A stretch of 64,000 bases of DNA, taken from assembly GCA_902495075.1 (NCBI GenBank), contig CABUVO010000011.1, positions 41,844 through 105,843 of the forward strand, in the 5' to 3' direction. Under the pieces are notes generated by a model. It worked only from the letters and a program-made list of their open reading frames with translations, searched no databases and was not told the DNA's origin. Shown here piece after piece: positions 18,361 through 28,520 of the stretch; positions within the stretch are counted from its first letter, which is position 1, and each line of letters opens with the position of its first letter. This DNA comes from an uncultured Porphyromonadaceae bacterium (lineage in GTDB: Bacteria; Bacteroidota; Bacteroidia; Bacteroidales; Muribaculaceae). A program made the position numbers and the translations under genes.

Positions 18361-19713
18361 TTAGGGGATGGCGGTCTTGCGACCATCGATGATGTAGATG
18401 CCGGGGGCGGGAATGCACTTCAATTGGCGTCCTTGAAGATCATAGATACCCTTACCGAGAGATTCTCCATTCTGTTCAGCCTCAATCTCACCTATACCCG
18501 ATCCATCGCTCTGCACGGAGCCGGTTGGCACAATCGTGCTCTGGGTCTTCACACTGACCGACAGAGCAGGAATCATCCAGCCAGGTGTGGCATCATTATA
18601 TAGATTTCCTGTGCGGTCGAAAGTATAATAATAAACACGTGTTAAACGTCCTGCCTTCGGTCTGTACAAACCACTGACAATCACCTTTCCCTTCCCTACT
18701 TCTATAGGGACTGCCGGTTCAAGCTTTACTCCCTCGACCAGAAAGGGCTTTTGCAGATTACGTTCAGGATTGATGACGTAGGGACGGTTAGCATCGATAG
18801 AACTTACCGGAGCAAGTTTCAATTCCGTTCCTTCGACAGTCTCAACAGTCTGTACCTTTGTGCCCTCACCGAAAACCGAGGCAATCTGCGCCTTACTCAA
18901 CGAAAAAGGGAAACATACCGACGACCACTCTCCTGCAGTCATTGTTTTGTCTACCATCACGTCTGCATTATCCTTACCTTCTTTAACCGACACTTCAGAA
19001 TCCTCGGAGATATAGGTAATACCCTCAAGATTGTAAAGGAAGTGCGACAATTCGCTTTTGATGGTTTTCATACCCTCAACATCAGGGTGATTGAGTTTTT
19101 TCGACATATTGCTGAGTTTGAGCAAAGGTATGCCGTAGTGCTCGCAAATCGCCTCCGTAGAACTGTTGATATCCTCGCTGAGACCATAGTTGAGCATAAA
19201 CACGATTGTCGATTTCGGATATTTTCTCTGCAAATAATCAATCACATAGGCTGTTCCGCCACGATATGTACGCTTTGCTGCGTCAGTGAAGTTGCTCCAT
19301 GCATACTCCCCGATAGGAGCATTAAAGGTATTGTCGTTAGTTGCGCCCTCTATGATAATCAGACCAGCCTCGCGGAGATTGCTTACACGCCCCACAAAAG
19401 AGTTTGTAAGGTCAGTAGTATTGTTTTTGCCATAAGTGCACATGGCGCTACCGGAAAAAGAATTGTTCTGCTCCAGACGCATGCCCGTTTCATTCTCGAA
19501 AAGCTTCCACCAAGTCTGCTCCACATCCGTCACATCGGTCTGCGACCGTGGGAAAAAAGGAGTATTCGTTACAGGGTCGTTATAACCCTTGAATGTTGAA
19601 AACGAATCTCCAAGCACTGAGAAACTGCCATACTTATCTGCTAACAGTGTGTTGGCACCAGCCGAAAAGGCAACGACGCAACATAGCGCCAGAAAATATA
19701 TAATTTTTTTCAT
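18361..19713 (-). CDS. SGNH/GDSL-family secreted hydrolase with C-terminal sorting-type tail
   Basis: A 450-residue secreted protein with a signal peptide (to about SAGA, residue 20). The SGNH block I is FSVLGDSFSTFKGY, with the likely nucleophile serine in GDS. A block III-like GATNDNTF and a possible downstream catalytic Asp/His follow within the first 230 residues. A beta-rich region (about 240-400) of unknown role follows. The last 30 residues (YDLQGRQL, APGIYIIDGRK) look like a type A sorting domain. It is probably an esterase removing acetyl or other ester groups from the PUL 2 glycan. Its ATG overlaps the GH3 stop (ATGA), so it is the last gene of the SusC-SusD-GH3 transcript. Confidence 0.85.
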   Translation of the reverse strand: MKKIIYFLALCCVVAFSAGANTLLADKYGSFSVLGDSFSTFKGYNDPVTNTPFFPRSQTDVTDVEQTWWKLFENETGMRLEQNNSFSGSAMCTYGKNNTTDLTNSFVGRVSNLREAGLIIIEGATNDNTFNAPIGEYAWSNFTDAAKRTYRGGTAYVIDYLQRKYPKSTIVFMLNYGLSEDINSSTEAICEHYGIPLLKLSNMSKKLNHPDVEGMKTIKSELSHFLYNLEGITYISEDSEVSVKEGKDNADVMVDKTMTAGEWSSVCFPFSLSKAQIASVFGEGTKVQTVETVEGTELKLAPVSSIDANRPYVINPERNLQKPFLVEGVKLEPAVPIEVGKGKVIVSGLYRPKAGRLTRVYYYTFDRTGNLYNDATPGWMIPALSVSVKTQSTIVPTGSVQSDGSGIGEIEAEQNGESLGKGIYDLQGRQLKCIPAPGIYIIDGRKTAIP

Positions 19714-21989
19714 TGATAAGTCAGAGTTATTTTTTTAAGATTTGCACTCGACGAACCAGTCATGATATTGAAAAGACCGGGTTCGCACACAAAGTCAAGA
19801 TCATAATTATAGAACTTAAGCATATCGCTGTCAATGGTAAACTCAACATTATGCGATTCCCCTGGAGCAAGCGATATCTTGCGGAAATCTTTCAGTTCCT
19901 TCAACGGTCGAGTGGTCGAGCCAACAAGATCCTGAATATAGAGCTGAACAATCTCTTTTCCTTCGCGTTCTCCGATATTAGTCACACGAACGGACACCTT
20001 AACTATGTCTCCTTCTTTCATGGTTGAGGATGAAAGCACCGGATCTCCATATTCGAAAGTTGTGTAACTTAACCCGTAACCGAAAGGATAAAGCGGGTCA
20101 TTGGGAATATCAGTGTAATTACTGTCATACCGACGGTAATACTTTCTATATTCCGGTTGCGGACGACCCGTATTTTTCCTGATATAGCTCATAGGTAACT
20201 GACCGACATGATAAGGGAAACCAGCCGGCAGTTTGGCAGACGGATTTACCTTTCCTGTAAGCACGTCTGCAACCGCATCTCCCCCTTCGCTCCCGGGAAA
20301 CCATGCATTGAGTATTGCATCAACATTCTCATTTTCCCATGTGAGCACAAGCGGGCGGGCTGTAAAAAGAACCAATACAACCGGCTTACCGGTAGCCACC
20401 AGATCTTTCAGCAACTGTTTCTGAGGTTCGGGGATAGAGATATCTCCGCGCGAGCCACCCTCGCCCGACATTTTGTAAGGCTCACCCATGGCAGCGATAA
20501 TGACATCCGAAGATTCGGCAAGCTTTAACGCTGCCTCTCTCATCTGCTTTTCGGAGCGTCCATCGCGCCGTAAGATATCTTTATACGACATCTTCTTTTC
20601 GAGCACGGAGTCTAAAAGCTGATGGCATCCGGTCTCAAACCGCACGTTGTCACCATATACCTTCTTAAGCCCCTCGTAAAGTCCTACACAATGGCGTTTA
20701 TCATAAGCTACGTTCCACATACCCTTCATTGCCTCTGCATAATCCCCCATCGGGCCGATAAGGGCTATCCGGCAGTCCTTGTTGAGAGGAAGAAGATTCT
20801 TGTCATTTTTCAGAAGCACCATCGATTCTGCAGCGGCTTCACGTGCAAACTGACGGTTCTCTTTTGTATAGACATCCCTTTTTTCCCTTTTGGGGTCAAG
20901 ATAACGATAGGGATCATCGAAAAGTCCGAGTTTATATTTAGCCTCAAGAATCCTGCGACATGCTGCATCTATCTGGTTCTCGGTAACACTGCCATTGGCA
21001 ATCGAAGCGGGGAGAGTGGAATTGTAGAGATTGCTGACCATATCCATGTCGCAACCGGCATCAAGCGCACGGGCAGCGATGGTGGCGTTGTCTCCAATAC
21101 CATGATTCCTCATTTCTTCGATACCGGAATAATCAGACACTACGAACCCATTGAATTTCCATTGATTGCGCAATACATCAGTCAGCAGATATTTGTTGGC
21201 TGTTGCCGGCACGCCCTCAAACTCGTTGAACGCTGCCATAACGCTCCCCGCTCCGGCTTCGACCGCCTTCTTATATGGCAACATATATTCGTTGAACATC
21301 CGTTGCCTACTCATGTCAACCGTGTTGTAATCACGTCCTGCCTCCGCTGCGCCATATAATGCGAAATGCTTTACACATGCCATCAATGTTTTCGGATCGT
21401 CAAGGCGTTCACCCTGATACCCTCTCACCATCGCGGCGGCAATCTCTCCTCCGAGCACAGGATCCTCTCCTACACCTTCCATGATACGCCCCCAGCGAGG
21501 GTCATGACATATATCCACCATCGGCGAAAAATCCCAACAGATTCCCATTGCGGTTGCTTCCAATGCAGTGATGCGAGCCGTCTTCTCGATCATCGGAATA
21601 TTCCACGATGATGCGAGAGCCAAAGGAATAGGAAATGTTGTGGCAATACCATGAATCATGTCCATACCAAAGAGGAGCGGAATTCCAAGGCGAGATTCCT
21701 TTACTGCGATATCCTGGAATTTACGCAATTCCTCTGCTCCTGTTATGCCGAACACACCGCCAGCCTGCCCCGACCTGATTTTACCCGCTACATCAAGGCT
21801 CTTCTGGTTACCGGTGAGCACACCGGTAACCGGAAGATTAAGCTGTCCTATCTTTTCCTCCAGCGTCATGCGCGACATCAGATCCGAAATAAAGGCATCC
21901 ATATCCTTTTCCGACCTTTTTTCTGCCCCACATGGCACTGTCAGAAATGCAGCTCCTGCAATTATAAGATATTTACAAAGATTCTTCAT
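19710..21989 (-). CDS. GH3-family beta-glycosidase (BglX-like)
   Basis: A 759-residue secreted GH3 enzyme. The ATG at 21989 begins a signal peptide (MKNLCKYLIIAGAAFL); an upstream in-frame start would overlap the SusD gene. The (beta/alpha)8 domain runs to about residue 370 and has the nucleophile Asp in GFVVSDYSGI. The alpha/beta sandwich follows (about 390-600), with the probable acid/base Glu in the KMSGEGGSRG segment. A C-terminal fibronectin III-like domain ends the protein. The likely activity is exo beta-glucosidase or beta-xylosidase on oligosaccharides in the periplasm. It lies 7 bases after the SusD stop and overlaps the SGNH gene by 4 bases. Confidence 0.93.
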   Translation of the reverse strand: MKNLCKYLIIAGAAFLTVPCGAEKRSEKDMDAFISDLMSRMTLEEKIGQLNLPVTGVLTGNQKSLDVAGKIRSGQAGGVFGITGAEELRKFQDIAVKESRLGIPLLFGMDMIHGIATTFPIPLALASSWNIPMIEKTARITALEATAMGICWDFSPMVDICHDPRWGRIMEGVGEDPVLGGEIAAAMVRGYQGERLDDPKTLMACVKHFALYGAAEAGRDYNTVDMSRQRMFNEYMLPYKKAVEAGAGSVMAAFNEFEGVPATANKYLLTDVLRNQWKFNGFVVSDYSGIEEMRNHGIGDNATIAARALDAGCDMDMVSNLYNSTLPASIANGSVTENQIDAACRRILEAKYKLGLFDDPYRYLDPKREKRDVYTKENRQFAREAAAESMVLLKNDKNLLPLNKDCRIALIGPMGDYAEAMKGMWNVAYDKRHCVGLYEGLKKVYGDNVRFETGCHQLLDSVLEKKMSYKDILRRDGRSEKQMREAALKLAESSDVIIAAMGEPYKMSGEGGSRGDISIPEPQKQLLKDLVATGKPVVLVLFTARPLVLTWENENVDAILNAWFPGSEGGDAVADVLTGKVNPSAKLPAGFPYHVGQLPMSYIRKNTGRPQPEYRKYYRRYDSNYTDIPNDPLYPFGYGLSYTTFEYGDPVLSSSTMKEGDIVKVSVRVTNIGEREGKEIVQLYIQDLVGSTTRPLKELKDFRKISLAPGESHNVEFTIDSDMLKFYNYDLDFVCEPGLFNIMTGSSSANLKKITLTYQ

Positions 21990-21996
21990 AATAGAA

Positions 21997-23706
21997 TTAC
22001 CAACCGGGATTTTGCACAAGAGCTGGATTCTGATCCAATTCTACAGAAGGTATGGGCCATAGATAATCCCGTTCCGTCACTTTGCGCACATAGAGCGTGT
22101 TTCCCGTGATGTAGCGTTCCTCCTTGCCGTTAAGCGTTTCGAGAAGTTTCCAGCGTTTCATGTCTGAGAAGCTATGACCTTCGGCACAGAGTTCCACGGC
22201 ACGTTCATGGCGTATTCTTTCAAAGACCTCCTCTTTTGAATTAGCCTTAAGCCATACAGGACCGCTGTTAATACCCGGCATTCCGGCACGGGCGCGCACT
22301 TTGTTTATATATTCCACAGCTTCCGATTGCCGGTTGAGTTCGTTCAGACATTCAGCCTGCATAAGGTAAACGTCCGCCAGACGGCAAAGCGGGAAGTTGA
22401 TGGGAGTATGCGAACGGTTACTGATCAGTCCGTCCATATCGGCTTCAGGCACAAATTTGCGCCAGAGATAGGCTTCATGATTCTGGTTTACCATAATCAT
22501 GCCGTTACCGACAGGCATACCCATTCCTGTTGCTATTACATACTCATTATCGTGTGGGGCACTTTTATACCATCCCTTGTAATGAGTATACGGAAGAATA
22601 ATCGAAGCTGCCATACGCGGGTCGCGTTGAGAATACATCTCAAGAAGTTTTTCCTTATGCTTGGTGTATGTTCTTACAGCTGTTTTATTGGAATTGAGCG
22701 TAGAGCAGAACACTTCTCTCTTCTTGGCATTGGAAGTGGTGAACCTTGGAAACACTTCCTCCCAATCGAAAGGTCTTCCGTCAGCCCATTCATAGGAATC
22801 TACGAACGATGTTGCCGCCATCACATTGTTCCAGCAAGATCCATAGGTTGAGCGCGTGCCCATATAGAAACACATCGGCATACCGGCTTCCTGTCCCTTT
22901 CCGCTAATATTCTGAATGGCAAAAATCATCTCGGAACTATCATCCCCACCGGGGAGGAAAAGCCCGGCATAATCCGGATAAAGCTCATAGAGTCCGCTTT
23001 TGATCACCTCATCAAAGCATTCTGAAGCTTCCTTATATCGTCCTGCAAAAAGGAGAGTCTTACCCTTCATCGCCATAGCCGCGCCCCATGTGGCGCGTCC
23101 ATGGTTCGCTGCATCCCATTGTTTGGGAAGCGCAAGGGCAGCCTCGAAATCGGCAAGGATAAATTTGCGTACCTCCTCCACAGATGCACGCGGTTTTTTC
23201 ATATTAGCGAAATCCGTATCAATATCGACCGATTCGTCATAGATTGGCACTCCACCCCAGAAATCGAGAAGGTTGAAGTAGTAAAGACCGCGCAAGAAAT
23301 GCGCTTCGCATTTATATTGCTGCTTAAGCTCGTCTGACATATCGCACTTGTCAACATTCTGGATCACTCTGTTGGCGCGGGCAATTCCTTCGTATCTGTT
23401 TGTCCAGTTGTTTCTGACCATGTAATTGCCCGATGTTACTATACTTGTCTGGAAAACCTGAAGCGACTGGTCGTCATAGCCGAAGCAGATACCGCCGAGA
23501 CCGTCCCAGGCGAAACTGAGACCATAACCGTTGGCTGATCTCAACAATGCATAAGCCGCCATGGTTGCCTCTTTGGCATGTTCCTCGTTCTTGAAGAATG
23601 TTGCCGAGCTGAGCTTATCATCCGGATATCTCTCGAGGTCATAGCAACTTGAACATACCAGAGCGCATGTCACAGCTGCAATTAATATTGATTTTATATT
23701 TTTCAT
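21997..23706 (-). CDS. SusD/RagB-type glycan-binding lipoprotein (PUL 2)
   Basis: A 569-residue SusD family lipoprotein with a lipobox ending in Cys21 (VCSSC). The segment after it (YDLERYPDDKLSSATFF) is typical of SusD N-termini. The C-terminal half has the IRHERAVELCAEGHSFSDM motif and ends in QNPALVQNPGW. It should form the lid of the adjacent SusC on the cell surface. It follows susC by 12 bases and precedes GH3 by 7 bases in a compact operon. Ligand identity is unknown; the neighbouring lyase and GH88 point to acidic oligosaccharides. Confidence 0.94.
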   Translation of the reverse strand: MKNIKSILIAAVTCALVCSSCYDLERYPDDKLSSATFFKNEEHAKEATMAAYALLRSANGYGLSFAWDGLGGICFGYDDQSLQVFQTSIVTSGNYMVRNNWTNRYEGIARANRVIQNVDKCDMSDELKQQYKCEAHFLRGLYYFNLLDFWGGVPIYDESVDIDTDFANMKKPRASVEEVRKFILADFEAALALPKQWDAANHGRATWGAAMAMKGKTLLFAGRYKEASECFDEVIKSGLYELYPDYAGLFLPGGDDSSEMIFAIQNISGKGQEAGMPMCFYMGTRSTYGSCWNNVMAATSFVDSYEWADGRPFDWEEVFPRFTTSNAKKREVFCSTLNSNKTAVRTYTKHKEKLLEMYSQRDPRMAASIILPYTHYKGWYKSAPHDNEYVIATGMGMPVGNGMIMVNQNHEAYLWRKFVPEADMDGLISNRSHTPINFPLCRLADVYLMQAECLNELNRQSEAVEYINKVRARAGMPGINSGPVWLKANSKEEVFERIRHERAVELCAEGHSFSDMKRWKLLETLNGKEERYITGNTLYVRKVTERDYLWPIPSVELDQNPALVQNPGW

Positions 23707-23718
23707 TTTCGGGATTTA

Positions 23719-26700
23719 TTAGAATGATACATTGAGACCAATTACCACCTGGCGCATTGTCGGATAGCCCAAGCCTGAAACTTCTGGATCAATACCTTTG
23801 TAATTTGTAAAGGTGAAGAAATTTTCGAGCGACCCATAGACGCGTATTTTATCGATTCCCCATTTCGATGTTATCTTGCGCGGAATAGTATATCCAAGCT
23901 GGATATTGCGGATCTTCAGATAATCGGTTTTATAGAGATAAAAATCACTTGCCTGAGTGTTTATCTTGTTTTCATTGTAAAGCAGTCGCGGATAGGTTGC
24001 ATCGGTTCTTCCTTCATACCAACGGCCGTCGCTCGCCTCTTTACTAATTTGCCATCCATATCTCACAGTCGGAGTGTTGTAGCCGTCCTGATTCCAGTAG
24101 CGGTGACCTCCGAGAGCGGATTGCATCAGCATAGCGAAGTCAAAACCTCTCCATTCTGCATGAAGATTCAAACTAAGCAACCAGTTGGGCATTGCACCTC
24201 CCGACACGATTGCACGGTCATCGCTGTTGATGACGCCGTCGCCGTTGACATCTTTGTAAAGGAAATCACCTTTCTGAGGAGTTCCATAAGAAGCAAAAGG
24301 ATTTATCTTGTTGCCATCTGCATCGAGAGGAGCGTTTTCTATCATGTTGTTGACGATTGCAAGATCCTCGTCTGTCTGGATGATGCGATCCACCTGAAGC
24401 AGATATTGTGAGTTTATCTGATAACCTTCCCATGTGAGGTTCGTACCTAAGATAGACATACCGTCTCTTCCCTTACCTTTGAATTTCTCAACACGATTCT
24501 TCACATAACCAAGCTGGAACGTGGCGCCATACTTGAAATCTTCGATATTATCGTTCCATGTGATGTCAATATCAAATCCGGTGTTGGATACCTCAGCTGC
24601 GTTAGTCTTCGGCAGCGTTGTTATGCCATGCACATAAGGCGCAGGCAGGTCGATAAGAATGTTTTTAGTTTTCTTGTAATAATATTCAGCACTTGCAGTC
24701 AATCGGTTGTTAAACAATGTTACGTCTGCACCCACATTGAATACGCTTGTCGATTCCCAAGTCAGATCCGGATTGGAAATAGCTGCCGGCGACAAACCCG
24801 CAACCACTTGGCTGTTGAGTGAATACTGTTTGTTCTCGGTCACATAGAGTGCGAGCGTATCATAATTCCCGATTGCGTTGTTCCCAAGTTCGCCATACGA
24901 AGCTCTGATTTTCAGTGCGTTCAGACCTTTATCCACAAGAGAGCTCATAAAGCTTTCCTGATCAAGACGCCAGCCTGCTGAAACAGAGGGGAATGTTCCC
25001 CATCGATTTTTTTGACGGAAACGGCTCGAACCGTCGCGTCGCAGATTGAACTCAAACAGATAGCGGTCATCCCAGTTCAAGTTGATACGTCCGAAATAGC
25101 TGCTCATCGCCCATTCTGATGTGGAACCGGAATTTTCAGCATCAGAACTCGTGGCAGCATCGAGTGCCCACAAATCTATGTCTACAAGATCCCAACCTTT
25201 TGCAGTAAACGATTTTGTGCGGTATAGTTCACGGCTTGCGCCCACCATGACATTGAGTTGGAACTTATCCCAGAATTTAGCATCATAGTGCGCCACAGCA
25301 TCCCAGAAATAACGTTCAGTCTTGCCGTTGGAATAGGAGACGTTGCTGCGACCGATGTTGTTGGATACAACCACATCATCCTTGAAGTTCCAGTATTCGA
25401 GCCAGTGGGGTTTGTCTCGGGAGTCACTGTCGAGCAGGGAGAAGTTGTAGTTTCCCACAATCGACAAACCCTTGAAGGGGCGAATAGTTCCCGAGAACTG
25501 GACACGAACGTTTGTTTTCTTGGTGTCACCGTCGCGCGAATAGGCGGCTCCTATGATACTTCTCATCTGCGGATCATCCTCGGAATTGTTGGCTGCGCCG
25601 AACCTTCCGTCGGGGGACTGGAACACCACCCCAGGCGATGTGGCGGAAGCGCTGTTGAATAGGTTGCCCTGTTGGGCTGCTCCCGGCTCGGTGGTGCTCC
25701 GGTAACCGCTGGCATTAATGCCAAGGGTAAGCCAGGGTTTGATGTCTGTATTGACATTCACACGTGCGCTGAAACGTTTATATGCGGAATTGGGCATAAC
25801 GCCGGGGTTATATAGGAAACCGAAAGATGCAAAATAATGCGTCTTTTTCGTTCCGCCGCTCACCGAAATGTTGTGATTGGTAGAGACTGCATTCTTGAAA
25901 GTCTCGTCAAACCAGTTTGTATTAGGATATTTCAAAGGATCCTTCCCTGAATTTTCACGCCATTCAGCTATGCTGGCATCAGAGAATATATAGTTTTTCT
26001 GTCCGTATGTATTATAATAACCCTCATTTACAAGCTCCATGTAGTCGGCATAATTGCTCACCGGCGTAATGGTCTTGCGCACCGATTCAAACGACACATA
26101 ACCGCTGTAGTTGACTTTTGCCTGACCTTCGTTACCTTTCTTGGTGGTGATGAGAATGACGCCATTGGCGGCTCGGGAACCGTAAATGGCAGCCGAAGCA
26201 GCATCTTTTAGAACCGACATTGATTCTATATCGGTGGGATTCACAGTGTTGATGCCGGCTTCCATGCCGTCGATAATCACGAGAGGATATGCCTCGTTGA
26301 GCGTTCCCACGCCACGCACACGTATGGTAGCGTTATCATCTCCCGGCTGATTGCCGGCTGAATTCACGTTCACGCCGGATGCCAGACCTGCCAATGCCTG
26401 CGACACATTGGTGATCGGGCGCGTCTCGGAGATCTTGTTGACATTGATGGCAGACACGGATCCTGTAAGATTCACCTTCTTTGCCTGACCGTAACCGACA
26501 ACCACCACTTCATTCAGCGAGATATCACTCTCCTTCATTGTGATATCATAATTCGATTGCTTGCCGTCGACTTTAACTTTTACCGGCAACATTCCAACAT
26601 AAGAGACTTCCAACGTATTTCCGGGAGCTGCTTTCAAAGAAAAGCGACCTTCAAGATCAGTGGCACATGCTTCTTTTGATTCTTTTACTCTTATTGTGGC

Positions 26701-26907
26701 TCCGATAAGAGGTTCGCCGTGAGTGTCAGTTATAATACCGGTGATGGTTTCAGCTTTGGCTGATGCCGAAGATATATTTTTGGTTGCCGGAGGAGCCCCC
26801 GAGGCAGCCACATTTCCAAAGGAGACCATAGTAAGACCCAGAAGCAAACCAATGCAGCATTGTTTGCTCAAGAGAGCCTTTCGATAGTTTTTTGTTATTT
26901 GTTTCAT
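23719..26907 (-). CDS. SusC/RagA-type TonB-dependent transporter (PUL 2)
   Basis: A 1062-residue outer-membrane transporter. After a long N-terminal signal region (about residues 1-36), a carboxypeptidase-regulatory-like domain spans about 55-130 (ITGIITDTHGEPLIGATI). The SLNEVVVVGYGQ motif, a plug domain (about 145-255) and the beta barrel, which ends in QVVIGLNVSF, follow. There is no STN domain, so regulation through an anti-sigma factor is not expected. That agrees with the hybrid two-component system at 35796. It is the first gene of the minus-strand PUL 2 operon and faces the divergent GH88 gene across about 320 bases. Confidence 0.95.
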   Translation of the reverse strand: MKQITKNYRKALLSKQCCIGLLLGLTMVSFGNVAASGAPPATKNISSASAKAETITGIITDTHGEPLIGATIRVKESKEACATDLEGRFSLKAAPGNTLEVSYVGMLPVKVKVDGKQSNYDITMKESDISLNEVVVVGYGQAKKVNLTGSVSAINVNKISETRPITNVSQALAGLASGVNVNSAGNQPGDDNATIRVRGVGTLNEAYPLVIIDGMEAGINTVNPTDIESMSVLKDAASAAIYGSRAANGVILITTKKGNEGQAKVNYSGYVSFESVRKTITPVSNYADYMELVNEGYYNTYGQKNYIFSDASIAEWRENSGKDPLKYPNTNWFDETFKNAVSTNHNISVSGGTKKTHYFASFGFLYNPGVMPNSAYKRFSARVNVNTDIKPWLTLGINASGYRSTTEPGAAQQGNLFNSASATSPGVVFQSPDGRFGAANNSEDDPQMRSIIGAAYSRDGDTKKTNVRVQFSGTIRPFKGLSIVGNYNFSLLDSDSRDKPHWLEYWNFKDDVVVSNNIGRSNVSYSNGKTERYFWDAVAHYDAKFWDKFQLNVMVGASRELYRTKSFTAKGWDLVDIDLWALDAATSSDAENSGSTSEWAMSSYFGRINLNWDDRYLFEFNLRRDGSSRFRQKNRWGTFPSVSAGWRLDQESFMSSLVDKGLNALKIRASYGELGNNAIGNYDTLALYVTENKQYSLNSQVVAGLSPAAISNPDLTWESTSVFNVGADVTLFNNRLTASAEYYYKKTKNILIDLPAPYVHGITTLPKTNAAEVSNTGFDIDITWNDNIEDFKYGATFQLGYVKNRVEKFKGKGRDGMSILGTNLTWEGYQINSQYLLQVDRIIQTDEDLAIVNNMIENAPLDADGNKINPFASYGTPQKGDFLYKDVNGDGVINSDDRAIVSGGAMPNWLLSLNLHAEWRGFDFAMLMQSALGGHRYWNQDGYNTPTVRYGWQISKEASDGRWYEGRTDATYPRLLYNENKINTQASDFYLYKTDYLKIRNIQLGYTIPRKITSKWGIDKIRVYGSLENFFTFTNYKGIDPEVSGLGYPTMRQVVIGLNVSF

Positions 26908-27110
26908 AAAATCGGTAGTTGATTAAAAGTGTTAACGATATTCGGTCAATGCTTAAATGCAGTGTAAAATTATCTCAATTTGATATCTACCGCGACATAA
27001 AATCGTACTGAAAAAGCATAAAAATTGTCCTTCGCGACCAATATTTACCTAACAGTGTGCTTTTAAGTATTATTTGTTCGTACTTCTCGGATGATTTGAC
27101 CGGATACTTG

Positions 27111-27132
27111 CAAATTTAATACTTTATTTTTG
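27111..27132. promoter_or_regulatory. Overlapping divergent -7 boxes between susC and the GH88 gene
   Basis: The 321-base divergent gap (26908-27228) holds two back-to-back -7 boxes: TAAATTTG on the minus strand (27118-27111) toward susC and TATTTTTG on the plus strand (27125-27132) toward GH88. A weak minus-strand -33 (ATTG, 27142-27139) has the right 20-base spacing; no good plus-strand -33 is seen. The long leaders leave room for regulator binding between the two arms. Confidence 0.45.
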
Positions 27133-27228
27133 CATCGTCAATTAAAACAAACTGAAGATATTCGGTGAAAACCGCTATAAATGCATTTTTAACAGAACAG
27201 TGTTTTTTTAACTAAACAAAACCGCTAA

Positions 27229-28461
27229 ATGAAAAACAAGCTAATAATATTATGCGGAGTTTTACTGGTTTTGGCTACCGGGTGCAGGGTGTCACGCTCA
27301 ACCACCCACGCAGACGCCTCTCAGACTGCCATAATTAACGCCAAGCAACAGATTGCCCGGCAGCTTGTGGCTATGGAGAAGAAATGCAAGTCTTCAGATC
27401 TGCTTCTGCCGGTGACGGTGAAGCGAAACCGCTATGCCACGGCATATTTCAGATATGACGACTGGAGAAGCGGTTTCTTCCCCGGAACGCTGTGGTATCT
27501 CTATGAGCTTACAGGTGACCGTTCACTCTTGAAATCCGCGAAGAGATATACAGATGCCCTGACAGAAGCCCAATATCTCAAGTCGCATCATGACATCGGA
27601 TTCATAATCAACTGCTCGTTTGGCAATGGACGACGCTTCACCGACAAGAAACGATATGAGGAAGTTATGGTGCAGGCTGCTCGCAGTCTGTGCACCCGGT
27701 TCCGTCCGAAAGCAGAAGTAATCCAGAGCTGGAACCTTGATCCGGGTTCATGGATGGGGAAAAGGGGCTGGTCGTGCCCGGTCATCATTGACAACATGAT
27801 GAATCTGGAACTGCTCTATGAGGCTTTCAAGATATCCGGAGATTCTACTTTCTATAAGGTCGCCACTCTGCATGCCAACAGAACCCTGAAAGAGCATTTT
27901 CGTCCCGATGGAAGCTGCTATCACGTGATCGACTACAACCCCGAAAATGGGAAAGTGCTTCATCGCCAGACAGCGCAGGGATATGCCGACGAGTCAGCAT
28001 GGTCACGCGGACAGGCTTGGGCTATCTATGGCTTCACTATGTGTTACCGTGAAACGGGCAACCGCCGCTATCTGAGCCAGGCGATCAAAACATTCCATTT
28101 CATGAAGAATCATCCCAATATGCCTGCTGACCGGATTCCTTATTGGGATATGGATGCCCCCGAAATACCGACAGAGCCACGCGATGCCTCAGCCGCTGCC
28201 ATCATGGCGTCAGCATTATATGAGCTGACCACTGCCGATGCTACGCACGCTAAGGAATACAAACAATACGCCGATTCGATAATGAATTCTCTCGCTATGG
28301 CTGAATACACGGCGACACCGGGAGAAAACGGTCTATTCGTTCTGAAACATTCAACCGGTTCAATACCTCACGACAATGAGATCGATGTGCCGTTGAATTA
28401 TGCCGACTACTACTACCTCGAAGCGTTGAAACGCAAACAGGATATCGAAAGAACCCTTTGA
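27229..28461 (+). CDS. GH88-family unsaturated uronyl hydrolase
   Basis: A 410-residue lipoprotein (lipobox LATGC, Cys19). The (alpha/alpha)6 barrel has the family landmarks YDDWRSGFFPGTLWYL, HHDIGF with Asp122, CPVIIDNMMNLELL with Asp188, and DESAWSRGQAWAIYGF. Asp122 and Asp188 correspond to the two catalytic aspartates of the characterised Bacillus unsaturated glucuronyl hydrolase. The enzyme removes the 4,5-unsaturated uronic acid left at the non-reducing end after polysaccharide lyase cleavage. It begins the plus arm of PUL 2 and so fits with the heparinase-like lyase at 31649. GH105 is a related alternative, but the motif set favours GH88. Confidence 0.92.
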   Translation: MKNKLIILCGVLLVLATGCRVSRSTTHADASQTAIINAKQQIARQLVAMEKKCKSSDLLLPVTVKRNRYATAYFRYDDWRSGFFPGTLWYLYELTGDRSLLKSAKRYTDALTEAQYLKSHHDIGFIINCSFGNGRRFTDKKRYEEVMVQAARSLCTRFRPKAEVIQSWNLDPGSWMGKRGWSCPVIIDNMMNLELLYEAFKISGDSTFYKVATLHANRTLKEHFRPDGSCYHVIDYNPENGKVLHRQTAQGYADESAWSRGQAWAIYGFTMCYRETGNRRYLSQAIKTFHFMKNHPNMPADRIPYWDMDAPEIPTEPRDASAAAIMASALYELTTADATHAKEYKQYADSIMNSLAMAEYTATPGENGLFVLKHSTGSIPHDNEIDVPLNYADYYYLEALKRKQDIERTL

Positions 28462-28520
28462 TTTCAATGGGTTTGACAAAAATCGTTAACCATATTTAAT
28501 TCGTTACTAAACCATTCATT

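Noticed and set aside
18303..18390. Short plus-strand frame beginning MDVKDLKEYYYIPETKK
   Set aside because: Only about 29 codons, runs into the 3' end of the SGNH gene on the other strand, and has no promoter of its own.
20622..21359. 245-codon plus-strand open frame opposite the GH3 gene
   Set aside because: Complementary to conserved GH3 catalytic sequence; the translation shows no domain or signal. It is a codon-bias shadow.
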